A stretch of DNA of 9,539 nucleotides from Xanthobacteraceae bacterium (lineage in GTDB: Bacteria; Pseudomonadota; Alphaproteobacteria; Rhizobiales; Xanthobacteraceae), in contig JAUSIF010000085.1 of assembly GCA_030648135.1 (NCBI GenBank), forward strand, positions 1 through 9,539, written 5' to 3'. The notes under the pieces are model-generated. The model worked only from the letters and a program-made list of their open reading frames with translations. It was not told where the DNA came from and made no database searches. The translations under genes and the position numbers were made by a program. This document shows, one piece after another, positions 1-6,161 of this stretch. Numbering within the stretch: position 1 is the stretch's first letter; each line of letters begins with the position of its first letter.

Positions 1-1
1 C

Positions 2-61
2 GATGACCGTGGATGCGCGGAGCCCTATCGGCAATTCATGGCCGCCGCGCTCGAAGGCTGA
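2..61 (+). CDS. C-terminal fragment of an unidentified protein (5' end outside window)
   Basis: An open frame enters from the left edge and ends at TGA 59-61. It encodes about 19 residues ending in FMAAALEG. The residues look like an ordinary coding tail (Pro-Tyr-Arg-Gln-Phe, then an Ala-rich helix), but this is too short to assign a family. It points rightward, toward the converging ilvE gene, with the palindromic repeat at 113-217 between the two. No U-tract terminator is visible directly after the stop. Another frame could be the real one, since only 60 bases are available. Confidence 0.35.
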   Translation, partial: DDRGCAEPYRQFMAAALEG

Positions 62-112
62 GGAGGGCTCACGCGCGCTAGCCCTTTGCTTGCAACGAAG
101 CTGTTGCGGCCC

Positions 113-217
113 CTAGAGCATGATCCCGAAAAGTGGAAACCGGTTTTCGGAAAAGATCATGCTCAATCAAAAAGCTAGACCGCGATCCCAGTTCAATCTC
201 AATCGATCGCGGTCTAG
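113..217. repeat. Two-hairpin dispersed palindromic repeat, full copy
   Basis: The first hairpin has perfect 10-bp outer arms GAGCATGATC (116-125) and GATCATGCTC (155-164). Nested inside are CCGAAAA (126-132) and TTTTCGG (144-150), and AAACCGGTTT (137-146) is itself a palindrome. A short A-rich linker follows, then a second hairpin with perfect 13-bp arms CTAGACCGCGATC (175-187) and GATCGCGGTCTAG (205-217). The first 33 bases (113-145) recur at 9507-9539 with one mismatch. From memory, Rhizobiales genomes carry many intergenic elements of this form: a GAGCATGATC hairpin, an A-rich linker and a second CTA...TAG hairpin. It is non-coding and probably moves or spreads passively. I could not search for other copies. 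Confidence 0.8.
169..217 (-). terminator. Intrinsic terminator of ilvE, formed by the repeat's second hairpin
   Basis: Read on the minus strand, the perfect 13-bp stem (217-205 with 187-175, loop of 17 nt) is followed by CTTTTTG, with five T's at 173-169. This is the standard shape of a Rho-independent terminator. The ilvE stop codon TAG (216-214) lies inside the first stem arm, so termination hairpin and stop codon overlap. On the plus strand the hairpin has no T-run after it, so it should work mainly for ilvE. Confidence 0.7.
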
Positions 218-1107
218 GCCGCCGCCGAGCGCTTCTTCGGCTGCACTTCGGCGGTGTAGTCGTCCATCAACTGCCTGGTGATGCCGCCGGGATTGAAATT
301 CCACTGCGCGATCTGGGATACCGCCGTGACCTCGGCCGCCGTGCCGGTGATGAAGCATTCCGAGAAGGTCGACAGCTCCTCGGGCATGATGCGCCGCTCG
401 ATCACCTCGAAGCCGCGCTTCCTGGCCAGAGCGATCACCGTGCGCCGGGTGATGCCGTCGAGGAAGCAGTCGGCGATCGGCGTGTGGATCTTGCCGTCCT
501 TGACGAAGAAGATATTGGCGCCGGTGCATTCGGCCACGCGCCCCTGCCAGTCCAGCATCATGGCGTCGGCATAGCCTTTGCGCTCGGCCCTGTGCTTGGA
601 GATGGTGCAGATCATGTAGAGGCCCGCGGCCTTCGTCAGGCAGGGAGCCGTCGCCGGATCGGGCCGGCGGTATTCGGCGAGGTCGAGGCGGATGCCTTTC
701 AAGCGCTCCGCCGGATCGAAATAGCTCGGCCATTCCCAGGTCGCGATGGCGAGGTGAATCTTATTCTGCTGCGCCGAAACCCCCATCATCTCGCTGCCGC
801 GCCAGGCGACGGGACGGACATAAGCGTTCTTTTGCCCATTCTTTTCGAGCACGAGCAGCTTGGCCGCGTCGATCTCGGCTACCGAATAGGGAATCTCGAA
901 GTCGAGCACTTGCGCCGACCGTTTGAGGCGTTCCGAATGTTCGCTGCACTTGAAAATTTCGCCGCCATAGGCGCGCTCGCCCTCGAACACGCAGCTCGCA
1001 TAATGCAGCCCGTGCGACAGCACATGCAGGTTCGCGCTCTCCCACGGCACCAGCTTGCCGTCGTACCAGATCACGCCCGGTCGTTTGTCAAAAGGCTCGC
1101 CGGCCAT
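214..1107 (-). CDS. ilvE: Branched-chain amino acid aminotransferase (class IV)
   Basis: Cytoplasmic PLP enzyme that interconverts leucine, isoleucine and valine with their 2-oxo acids using glutamate/2-oxoglutarate; it is the last step of their synthesis. The 297-residue product is close to the usual length of about 300. Visible family marks are HGLHYASCVFEGERAYGG (32-49), the PLP-binding lysine K159 in LTKAAGLYM, E193 in AECTGANIFF, and the phosphate-binding ITGTAAEVTAV (253-263). The start at 1107 is chosen because GAGGAG (1121-1116) sits 8 nt upstream and homologues begin near GVIWYDGKLVPW; the frame stays open to 1317, but the extra 70 codons look non-coding. It diverges from the MarR gene across a 230-bp control region. 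Its stop codon lies in a repeat element. D-alanine transaminase and aminodeoxychorismate lyase share the fold, but the sequence reads as IlvE. Confidence 0.93.
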   Translation of the reverse strand: MAGEPFDKRPGVIWYDGKLVPWESANLHVLSHGLHYASCVFEGERAYGGEIFKCSEHSERLKRSAQVLDFEIPYSVAEIDAAKLLVLEKNGQKNAYVRPVAWRGSEMMGVSAQQNKIHLAIATWEWPSYFDPAERLKGIRLDLAEYRRPDPATAPCLTKAAGLYMICTISKHRAERKGYADAMMLDWQGRVAECTGANIFFVKDGKIHTPIADCFLDGITRRTVIALARKRGFEVIERRIMPEELSTFSECFITGTAAEVTAVSQIAQWNFNPGGITRQLMDDYTAEVQPKKRSAAA

Positions 1108-1283
1108 TTGCTCTACTCCTCGGAACCGGCAGCGCCGCGGACGTCCGGTCTCGTTTTCGCCGCAGGATCGTGGCTTTGCCTCGTCGGCGAAGTCTCGATA
1201 GGGTCCCGCATGAGAGCGCGTCTCGCCGCGCGGCGCAACGATCGATCCGACGGCCCCCGGATACAAGGACCGCTGCCTCCGCC

Positions 1284-1307
1284 GGAACACGTGACGGAAC
1301 ACGTGAC
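1284..1307. promoter_or_regulatory. Tandem 12-bp direct repeat, probable operator
   Basis: GGAACACGTGAC occurs twice with no gap (1284-1295 and 1296-1307). Each unit holds the palindrome CACGTG (1288-1293 and 1300-1305), so centres are 12 bp apart, about one helical turn. The second copy overlaps the candidate -35 of the MarR gene, and both copies lie at or just past the predicted ilvE start point. Binding here could repress both genes. The adjacent MarR protein is the natural candidate ligand, which is inference. Confidence 0.6.
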
Positions 1308-1331
1308 TCGGTAACAATCAGAGCCTAATAT
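1303..1331 (+). promoter_or_regulatory. Candidate promoter of the MarR-response regulator-kinase block, predicting a leaderless start
   Basis: GTGACT (1303-1308; four of six match TTGACA) is followed, after a 17-nt spacer, by TAATAT (1326-1331; four of six match TATAAT). A start about seven bases downstream falls on the A of the MarR ATG at 1338. No Shine-Dalgarno sequence precedes that ATG, which fits a leaderless mRNA. Confidence 0.45.
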
Positions 1332-1336
1332 GTCAA
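1308..1336 (-). promoter_or_regulatory. Candidate ilvE promoter
   Basis: On the minus strand a perfect -35 hexamer TTGACA lies at 1336-1331. With a 17-nt spacer the -10 would be TACCGA (1313-1308), which is a poor match. Transcription would start near 1301, inside the tandem repeat, giving a leader of about 194 nt before the ilvE start. The -35 shares base 1331 with the MarR gene's -10 and reaches almost to its start codon. Confidence 0.4.
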
Positions 1337-1337
1337 T

Positions 1338-1886
1338 ATGGCTGACGTAAACGTCTCGACGGCATCTTCTCGTCTCCCGGGCCCGGAGCCCGACCGCCCC
1401 GGCTCGAGCGGACCGACGTTCGATCTGATCGAGCTGTTGTTCTTCGCCTATCGCGACTTCATCGGCGATGCCGACGAAGTGCTGGCGGAAATCGGCTTCG
1501 GTCGCGCCCATCACCGGGTCCTGCACTTCGTGAACCGCCATCCCGGCATGCGCGTCGCCGACCTCTTGGACGTTCTGAAGATCACCAAGCAGAGTCTCGG
1601 GCGCGTGCTGCGCGAGCTGGTCGACGACGGCTATGTGGTCCAGAAAGCGGGTCCGGCCGACCGCCGTCAGCGGCTCTTGTATCTCACGTCCAAGGGCGAG
1701 GCGCTGGCGCGCGATCTGGCGACGCTGCAGACCCGACGCCTTGCCCGCGCGCTCACCGAGTGCGGTCCGGGCGCGCGCGTGACGATCCGGCGTTTTCTTG
1801 TCGCCATGATCGATACGGAGGCGCGCGAGGAAGTCGAGCGGCTGATCGCTCGCGCCGATCGCGCCGTCCGCAACCGGACCCGCTGA
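1338..1886 (+). CDS. petP: MarR-family transcriptional regulator, PetP-like
   Basis: Cytoplasmic dimeric winged-helix DNA-binding protein of 182 residues. After a Pro/Ser-rich tail of about 27 residues comes the dimerisation helix (TFDLIELLFFAYRDF). The winged HTH spans about residues 57-125: recognition-helix region LKITKQSLGRVLREL (80-94) and wing GPADRRQRLLYLTSKGEAL with the family's D-R-R signature (108-110). Basic C-terminal helices (RLIARADRAVRNRTR) close the dimer interface. It diverges from ilvE, and the response-regulator gene starts 25 nt after its stop. A MarR gene directly before an OmpR-type regulator matches petP-petR of Rhodobacter capsulatus; the symbol rests on this order and family, not on an alignment. 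It probably autoregulates through the tandem repeat at 1284-1307. No ligand can be inferred. A later start would remove the N-terminal tail without touching the HTH. Confidence 0.8.
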   Translation: MADVNVSTASSRLPGPEPDRPGSSGPTFDLIELLFFAYRDFIGDADEVLAEIGFGRAHHRVLHFVNRHPGMRVADLLDVLKITKQSLGRVLRELVDDGYVVQKAGPADRRQRLLYLTSKGEALARDLATLQTRRLARALTECGPGARVTIRRFLVAMIDTEAREEVERLIARADRAVRNRTR

Positions 1887-1911
1887 GGTCTTTTTCGAGC
1901 GAGGCGCCGCC

Positions 1912-2619
1912 ATGGTCCGTCCCCGTACGCCCCCGGCCGACGATGCGCCGCATCTTCTCGTCGTCGACGACGACCTCCGCATCTGCGAACTGTTGTCGCG
2001 TTATCTCAGCGATCACGGCTACCGGGTGACGACCGCGGGCTCCGCGGCCGAGGCGCGCGCCCAACTCGCCGGCATGGCGTTCGACCTCCTGGTGCTCGAC
2101 GTGATGATGCCGGGCGAGAGCGGGCTCGAGCTCGCACGCTCGATTCGCAACGGCTCGACCGTGCCGATCCTCATGCTGACGGCGCGCGCGGAGCCCATCG
2201 ACCGCATCGCCGGGCTGGAGATCGGCGCCGACGACTATGTTCCGAAGCCGTTCGACCCGCGCGAGCTTCTTCTGCGCATCGGCAACGTGCTGAAGCGCAC
2301 GGTGCAGCCGGATATACAGCCGATCGAAATGGTGCATTTCGGCGATTTCGTCTTCCACCTCGAGAGCGGAGATCTGACGCGCGCGGGCAAGGCGCTGCGC
2401 ATCACCGACCGCGAACGTGAGATGCTGCGCGTGCTCGCCGCCCGCCCCGGCGAGACCGTGCCGCGGCAGCAGCTCGCCGCGCCCGGTGCCGGATCGAGCG
2501 AGCGCGCCGTCGACGTGCAGATCAACCGTCTGCGCCGCAAGATCGAGAAGAACCCCACCGATCCCGCATACTTGCGCACGGTACGCGGGATTGGCTACCG
2601 GCTGGTGGCGACGCCATGA
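1912..2619 (+). CDS. petR: OmpR/PhoB-family response regulator, PetR-like
   Basis: Two-domain cytoplasmic regulator of 235 residues. The receiver domain (about 13-128) shows the acidic pocket D19-D21, phospho-acceptor D63 in LVLDVMMPG, switch residue T90 in LMLTAR, and K112 in YVPKPF, so it should be phosphorylatable. The winged-helix output domain (about 138-232) ends in the typical VDVQINRLRRKIE and TVRGIGYRL. The start at 1912 has GAGG at 1901-1904, 7 nt upstream. The next gene, a histidine kinase, overlaps by ATGA (2616-2619), which suggests translational coupling and makes it the likely phosphate donor. In Rhodobacter capsulatus, PetR is required for cytochrome bc1 (fbc/pet) expression; whether that role holds here is inference, and no bc1 genes lie in the window. 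Confidence 0.85.
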   Translation: MVRPRTPPADDAPHLLVVDDDLRICELLSRYLSDHGYRVTTAGSAAEARAQLAGMAFDLLVLDVMMPGESGLELARSIRNGSTVPILMLTARAEPIDRIAGLEIGADDYVPKPFDPRELLLRIGNVLKRTVQPDIQPIEMVHFGDFVFHLESGDLTRAGKALRITDREREMLRVLAARPGETVPRQQLAAPGAGSSERAVDVQINRLRRKIEKNPTDPAYLRTVRGIGYRLVATP

Positions 2620-4004
2620 GCGTGATCCGCGCGAGTCTGGCCGGCGTCCGTTCCGTGCTCGGACGCATCGCCGGTCTGTGGGACCGGTTCGGCGTCTGGC
2701 TCAACGCGCGCATGCCGAAGGGTCTTTACGCGCGCTCACTCCTCATCATCGTGACGCCGATGGTCATTTTGCAATCGGTCGTCGCCTTCGTTTTCATGGA
2801 GCGGCATTACAATTTGGTCACGCGGCGTCTCTCGGCCGCCGTCACCCAGGACATCGCCGCGCTGATCGATATTTATCAGAAATATCCGCAGGACAAGGAC
2901 GCCGCGACCCTGCGCAAGATCGCGTCCGAACATCTCAATCTGTCGGTGGATATCCTGGCTGCCGATCCATTGCCGCCGCCGGGACCCAAGCCCTTCTTCT
3001 CGGTGCTCGACTCCGCGCTGTCGCAGGAAATCGGACGCCAGATCGGCCGGCCGTTCTGGATCGACACTGTCGGCAACTCGAACCTCGTGGAGATCCGCAT
3101 CCAGCTCGAGCAAGCGGTGTTGCGCGTGTTCGCCAAGCGCGGCCAAGCCTACGCCTCGAATTCCCACATCTTCCTGGTATGGATGGTCGGCACCTCGCTG
3201 GTGCTGCTCACGGTCGCTATTCTGTTCCTGCGCAACCAGATCAGACCGATCGTGCGGCTCGCGGAAGCGGCCGAAGCCTTCGGCAAGGGACGCGAGGTCT
3301 CCAACTTCCATCCGCGCGGAGCGCGCGAGGTGCGCCAGGCGGCGCTCGCCTTTCTGGAAATGAAGCGTCGCATCGAACGCCAAATCGAACAACGCACCAC
3401 TATGCTCGCCGGTGTCTCGCACGACCTGCGCACGATCCTCACCCGTTTCAAGCTCGAGCTCGCGCTGCTCGAGTACAGCCCGGAGATCGAAGCTATGCGC
3501 CGCGACGTGGACGAGATGCAGCGCATGCTCGAGGCCTACCTCGACTTCGCCCGCAGCGAGGTCGGCGAGCAACCGGCGCTGGTGGACATCTCCGAGATTC
3601 TCGGCGAATTCGCCGCCGACGCCGAGCGTCGCGGCAAGCACGCGAGCGCGAGTTTCGCGGGCCCGCCCATCGTTCAGGTGCGGCCCGATGCCTTCAAGCG
3701 CTGCATCGCCAATCTCGTCGCCAATGCCATGCGCTTCGGCTCGACCGTGGCGCTCAGCGGCACGCGCGAGCCGCGCTGGCTCATGGTCCAGGTCGACGAC
3801 GACGGCCCCGGCATTCCGGTGGATAAACGCGACGACGTTTTTCGGCCGTTCTTGCGCCTCGACGACGCGCGTAATCAGAACGAAAGCGGCAGCGGACTGG
3901 GGCTTTCGATCGCGCGCGACATCGCCGGGGTCCACGGCGGCGACATCCTGCTGTCGGAAAGCCCGCTCGGCGGGCTCCGGGCGACGGTGCGAATCCCGGT
4001 GTGA
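2616..4004 (+). CDS. EnvZ-like membrane sensor histidine kinase
   Basis: Inner-membrane sensor kinase of 462 residues, probable partner of the preceding regulator. After a cytoplasmic N-tail of about 38 residues, TM1 spans about 39-61 and TM2 about 185-206, enclosing a periplasmic domain of about 120 residues with a Pro-rich stretch (DPLPPPGPKP). A HAMP linker follows (about 207-258; P211 and E238 fit its motif). The dimerisation/phospho-acceptor helix has H269 in SHDLRTILTRFKLELALL, and the ATPase domain shows N370 (NLVANAMRFG), G1 DDDGPGI (394-400), F-box PFLR and G2 GSGLGLSI. The H-box resembles EnvZ, but the proline normally five residues after His is isoleucine (I274), while T273 is kept. 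The gene overlaps the regulator by 4 bp and abuts a convergent TetR gene. The signal sensed is unknown. Confidence 0.9.
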   Translation: MSVIRASLAGVRSVLGRIAGLWDRFGVWLNARMPKGLYARSLLIIVTPMVILQSVVAFVFMERHYNLVTRRLSAAVTQDIAALIDIYQKYPQDKDAATLRKIASEHLNLSVDILAADPLPPPGPKPFFSVLDSALSQEIGRQIGRPFWIDTVGNSNLVEIRIQLEQAVLRVFAKRGQAYASNSHIFLVWMVGTSLVLLTVAILFLRNQIRPIVRLAEAAEAFGKGREVSNFHPRGAREVRQAALAFLEMKRRIERQIEQRTTMLAGVSHDLRTILTRFKLELALLEYSPEIEAMRRDVDEMQRMLEAYLDFARSEVGEQPALVDISEILGEFAADAERRGKHASASFAGPPIVQVRPDAFKRCIANLVANAMRFGSTVALSGTREPRWLMVQVDDDGPGIPVDKRDDVFRPFLRLDDARNQNESGSGLGLSIARDIAGVHGGDILLSESPLGGLRATVRIPV

Positions 4005-4016
4005 TCAGACCGGGAT
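3993..4016. terminator. Hairpin shared by two convergent genes, both stop codons in its loop
   Basis: Perfect 8-bp arms ATCCCGGT (3993-4000) and ACCGGGAT (4009-4016) enclose the loop GTGATCAG. The loop holds the kinase stop TGA (4002-4004) and, on the other strand, the TetR stop (4007-4005), directly abutting as the palindrome TGATCA. There is no T-run on either side, so it may terminate weakly or mainly protect 3' ends. Each arm is still coding sequence for one of the two genes. Confidence 0.5.
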
Positions 4017-4676
4017 CGTCTCGGCGGACGCGGCACCCGAGCCGTCGTGGCCGCGGTCGAAGCGAGCCTTGCGCCGCCGGCCGCCGCAGCGCGGCAGCAG
4101 CCGGCAGAGATCGTCGAGCAAATTCAGCATCCGCTCCCCGCTCGCGAGCTCGCGATCGAGCGCCGCCATGGTGCGCGCGAGGCCGGGATCTTCATCGTGG
4201 AACCAGACCCGCAAGGCGCGGGCGAACACGACGACGAGCCCTTGCGCGCGGACGCGTCCGCGCAAGCCTGCGGAATCGATACCGGCGGCCGCCAGCATCC
4301 ATTGCTGCGATCGCAGCGCCAGACGATTGAGGCCCATCGCCAGCGTGGGATCGCGCCGCACCGAGCGGGCGAGCGAGCGCACCGCCTCCCGCTGCGGCTT
4401 CAACGTCTCGATCCGGCGCATCAGCACGTCGAACAGGCGCTCGCGCGCCGGCGCCTCGGCAAGCTCGGGATCGCCGCCGGCGAGCACCTTGCGGTCGGTC
4501 TCGCGCATGAAGGCGGCGAGCATGTCGAAGGTCGAGCCGAATTCCGCGCGCAGATCGGCGAGCGAGACCCCGGCGCGATCGGCAACGGCGGCAAGACCGA
4601 TCCGCCCGAATGGCTTCTCCGCCAGCAGCGCGAGGAATGCCTCGATGATCTTGTCGCGTTTGGGTGCACTGGCCAT
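4005..4676 (-). CDS. TetR-family protein with COQ9-like C-terminal half
   Basis: Predicted soluble all-helical protein of 223 residues. Residues 5-58 form a TetR-type HTH (KRDKIIEAFLALLAEKPF..., then LAAVADRAGVSLADLRAEFGS). The rest resembles the COQ9 family, with ARERLFDVLMRRIETLKPQREAVR (78-100) and ALRVWFHDEDPG...ALDRELASGE near 154-181. COQ9 proteins share the TetR fold but bind lipids and assist the hydroxylase Coq7 in ubiquinone synthesis. Because the HTH here looks intact, a DNA-binding repressor is equally possible. A basic tail (GGRRRKARFDRGHDG) ends the protein. The start at 4676 has GGGAGG (4687-4682) 5 nt upstream; the frame is open further upstream but reaches into the proC end. 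It lies 70 bp downstream of proC on the same strand and ends stop-to-stop with the kinase gene. Confidence 0.78.
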   Translation of the reverse strand: MASAPKRDKIIEAFLALLAEKPFGRIGLAAVADRAGVSLADLRAEFGSTFDMLAAFMRETDRKVLAGGDPELAEAPARERLFDVLMRRIETLKPQREAVRSLARSVRRDPTLAMGLNRLALRSQQWMLAAAGIDSAGLRGRVRAQGLVVVFARALRVWFHDEDPGLARTMAALDRELASGERMLNLLDDLCRLLPRCGGRRRKARFDRGHDGSGAASAETIPV

Positions 4677-4746
4677 GACGACCTCCCGGAAACGGCGATA
4701 TTTCCAAACTCTAGGAGAACCGTGTGGCCGAGAAAAGGCCTGACGA

Positions 4747-5574
4747 TCAGCCCGCCAGATCGCGCGAACGGCGGGTGGCGGCGGCAATCGCCTTTCTCAG
4801 CAAGGGATCGAGCCCGTCGGCGGCCATCAGCACTTCGAGCGCCGCCGCCGTGGTGCCGCCGGGCGAGGTCACGTTTTGCCGGAGCGTTGCCGCATCGAGG
4901 TCCGAGCGATGCAACAGCTCGCCCGCTCCCGCCACCGTCGCCCGCGCCAGCCGGGCCGCGAGATCGCCCGGCAGGCCCGCCGCGACGCCCGCCTTCGCCA
5001 AATACTCGGCAAGCAAGAACACATAGGCCGGTCCCGAGCCCGACACCGCCGTCACCGCGTCGAGAAGACGTTCATCGTCGGTCCATTCGACCGCGCCCAC
5101 GGCGGCAAGCAGATCGTCGGCGAGCGCGCGGGTGATGCCGTCCACGCGCTTGTTCGGCACCGCGACGGTAATGCCACGGCCGACCGAGGCGGGCAGATTG
5201 GGCATGGCGCGCACGATGGCGGCGAAGGCGGGCAGCGTACCTTCGAGAAACGCGAGGGTCCTGCCGGCCATGATCGAGATCACGACGGTCTTCGGCTTCA
5301 CCCATGACGCGAGCGAGACCATCACATCGGGGGCGGCCTGCGGCTTGACCGCGAGCACGATCGCCGCGGGCGCCGGAAACCGCTTCGGATCGGGATTGTG
5401 GGCGATCTTCTGCTTGGCGATGAGCGCCGCCACTTCAGGCGGCGGCGCGGGATCGCTCACCGCGATGCGGGCCGGGGCGAGCCCGCGCGCGAGCCAGCCC
5501 TCGAGCAGCGCGCCGCCCATCTTGCCGGCGCCCACCAGCAGCACCGTCCCTTCCTGGGACGCGAGCGCGCCCAT
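4747..5574 (-). CDS. proC: Pyrroline-5-carboxylate reductase
   Basis: Cytoplasmic oxidoreductase that reduces 1-pyrroline-5-carboxylate to L-proline with NAD(P)H, the last step of proline synthesis. The 275-residue length is normal. The N-terminal Rossmann fold begins VLLVGAGKMGGALLEG (11-26), with AVKPQ (75-79) lining the cofactor site and MPNLPASVGRG (124-134) after it. The C-terminal dimerisation and substrate domain carries AVSGSGPAYVF (176-186) and the family signature NVTSPGGTTAAALEVL (234-249). The ATG at 5574 is 3 nt after the stop of the YbjN gene (TGAGGAATG), and GAGG within that gene's end lies 8 nt upstream, so translation is probably coupled. This is the housekeeping copy type; nothing is missing. 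Confidence 0.96.
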   Translation of the reverse strand: MGALASQEGTVLLVGAGKMGGALLEGWLARGLAPARIAVSDPAPPPEVAALIAKQKIAHNPDPKRFPAPAAIVLAVKPQAAPDVMVSLASWVKPKTVVISIMAGRTLAFLEGTLPAFAAIVRAMPNLPASVGRGITVAVPNKRVDGITRALADDLLAAVGAVEWTDDERLLDAVTAVSGSGPAYVFLLAEYLAKAGVAAGLPGDLAARLARATVAGAGELLHRSDLDAATLRQNVTSPGGTTAAALEVLMAADGLDPLLRKAIAAATRRSRDLAG

Positions 5575-5577
5575 TCC

Positions 5578-6078
5578 TCACGCCTCGCCGGCGGTCTCGA
5601 ACAGGGTCGCTTTCATCGCCTCGGGCGCCGATTTGCCGGCCCAGATCACGAACTGGAAGGCGGGATAGCTGCGCTCGGCCGCATCGATCGCGCTCTTGAG
5701 CAGGGTCTCGCATTGCCGGCCGCTCGCCGTCGCGCCGCCGGCGAGGATCAGGGCATTGCGGTACATCACCATGCCCTCGTCCGACCACAGGTCGAAATGC
5801 CCGACCCAGAGCTGCTCGTTGACGATGGCGAGCAACCGCAGCACCTCGGCCCGGCGGCCCTCCGGCACCTTGAGGTCGAAGGCGCAGGCGAGATGCAGCG
5901 CCTCGATCTCGTTCATCCATTGGAATGAGACGTGGTAGTCGGCCCAGCGCCCGGCGATCGAGAGCGAAATTTCGTGATCGCCGGAGCGCTCGAAGGTCCA
6001 GTCGTTGAGGGAGGCGAGCCGCTCGACGAGATCGACCGGGTTGGCCGGCTGTTCGGTATCCAGATCGGTGAACGACAT
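5578..6078 (-). CDS. YbjN-domain protein
   Basis: Predicted cytoplasmic protein of 166 residues in the YbjN family, which has a fold like type III secretion chaperones and no firm biochemical role. The alternating strand-helix pattern is visible: WTFERSGDHEISLSIAGRWADYHVSFQWMNEIEALHLACAFDLKV (27-71), then helix EGRRAEVLRLLAIVNEQLWVGHFDL and strand GMVMYRNALIL (102-112). No signal peptide or membrane segment is seen. The start at 6078 is preceded by GAGG (6089-6086) at 7 nt spacing; a longer frame reaches 6153 but adds an Arg-rich stretch unlike the family. It is 3 bp upstream of proC, an arrangement that suggests co-expression. E. coli YbjN affects motility and stress phenotypes; transfer of that role is not justified. 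Confidence 0.85.
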   Translation of the reverse strand: MSFTDLDTEQPANPVDLVERLASLNDWTFERSGDHEISLSIAGRWADYHVSFQWMNEIEALHLACAFDLKVPEGRRAEVLRLLAIVNEQLWVGHFDLWSDEGMVMYRNALILAGGATASGRQCETLLKSAIDAAERSYPAFQFVIWAGKSAPEAMKATLFETAGEA

Positions 6079-6161
6079 GGCGCGACCTCGAATGCGGGTT
6101 CTGGAGAGCGCACGCGGCACTAGAGACGCTTCCGCGCGCGGCGCACACCTCACCGACGCTT

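Noticed and set aside
62..112. Terminator for the upstream plus-strand gene
   Set aside because: Only a weak 5-bp pairing (GCAAC/GTTGC) is seen, with no T-run; not enough to call.
1113..1211. 32-codon upstream ORF in the ilvE leader as an attenuation leader peptide
   Set aside because: It ends at TAG 1115-1113 right next to the ilvE ribosome-binding site, but it has no leucine, one isoleucine and one valine, no good ribosome-binding site, and no visible terminator/antiterminator pair.
133..1314. Long plus-strand open frame (393 codons) antisense to ilvE
   Set aside because: Arg/His/Gly-rich shadow typical of high-GC coding DNA read on the other strand; ilvE has clear family motifs over the same bases, and the frame begins inside a palindromic repeat.
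2736..3935. Long minus-strand open frame (399 codons) antisense to the histidine kinase
   Set aside because: No recognisable domain, Arg/His/Asp-rich composition, and the opposite strand carries complete kinase motifs.
3412..4743. Plus-strand frame of 443 codons covering the kinase end and the TetR gene
   Set aside because: Ser/Arg/Ala-rich with no domain; it spans a convergent gene boundary and is a shadow of both genes.
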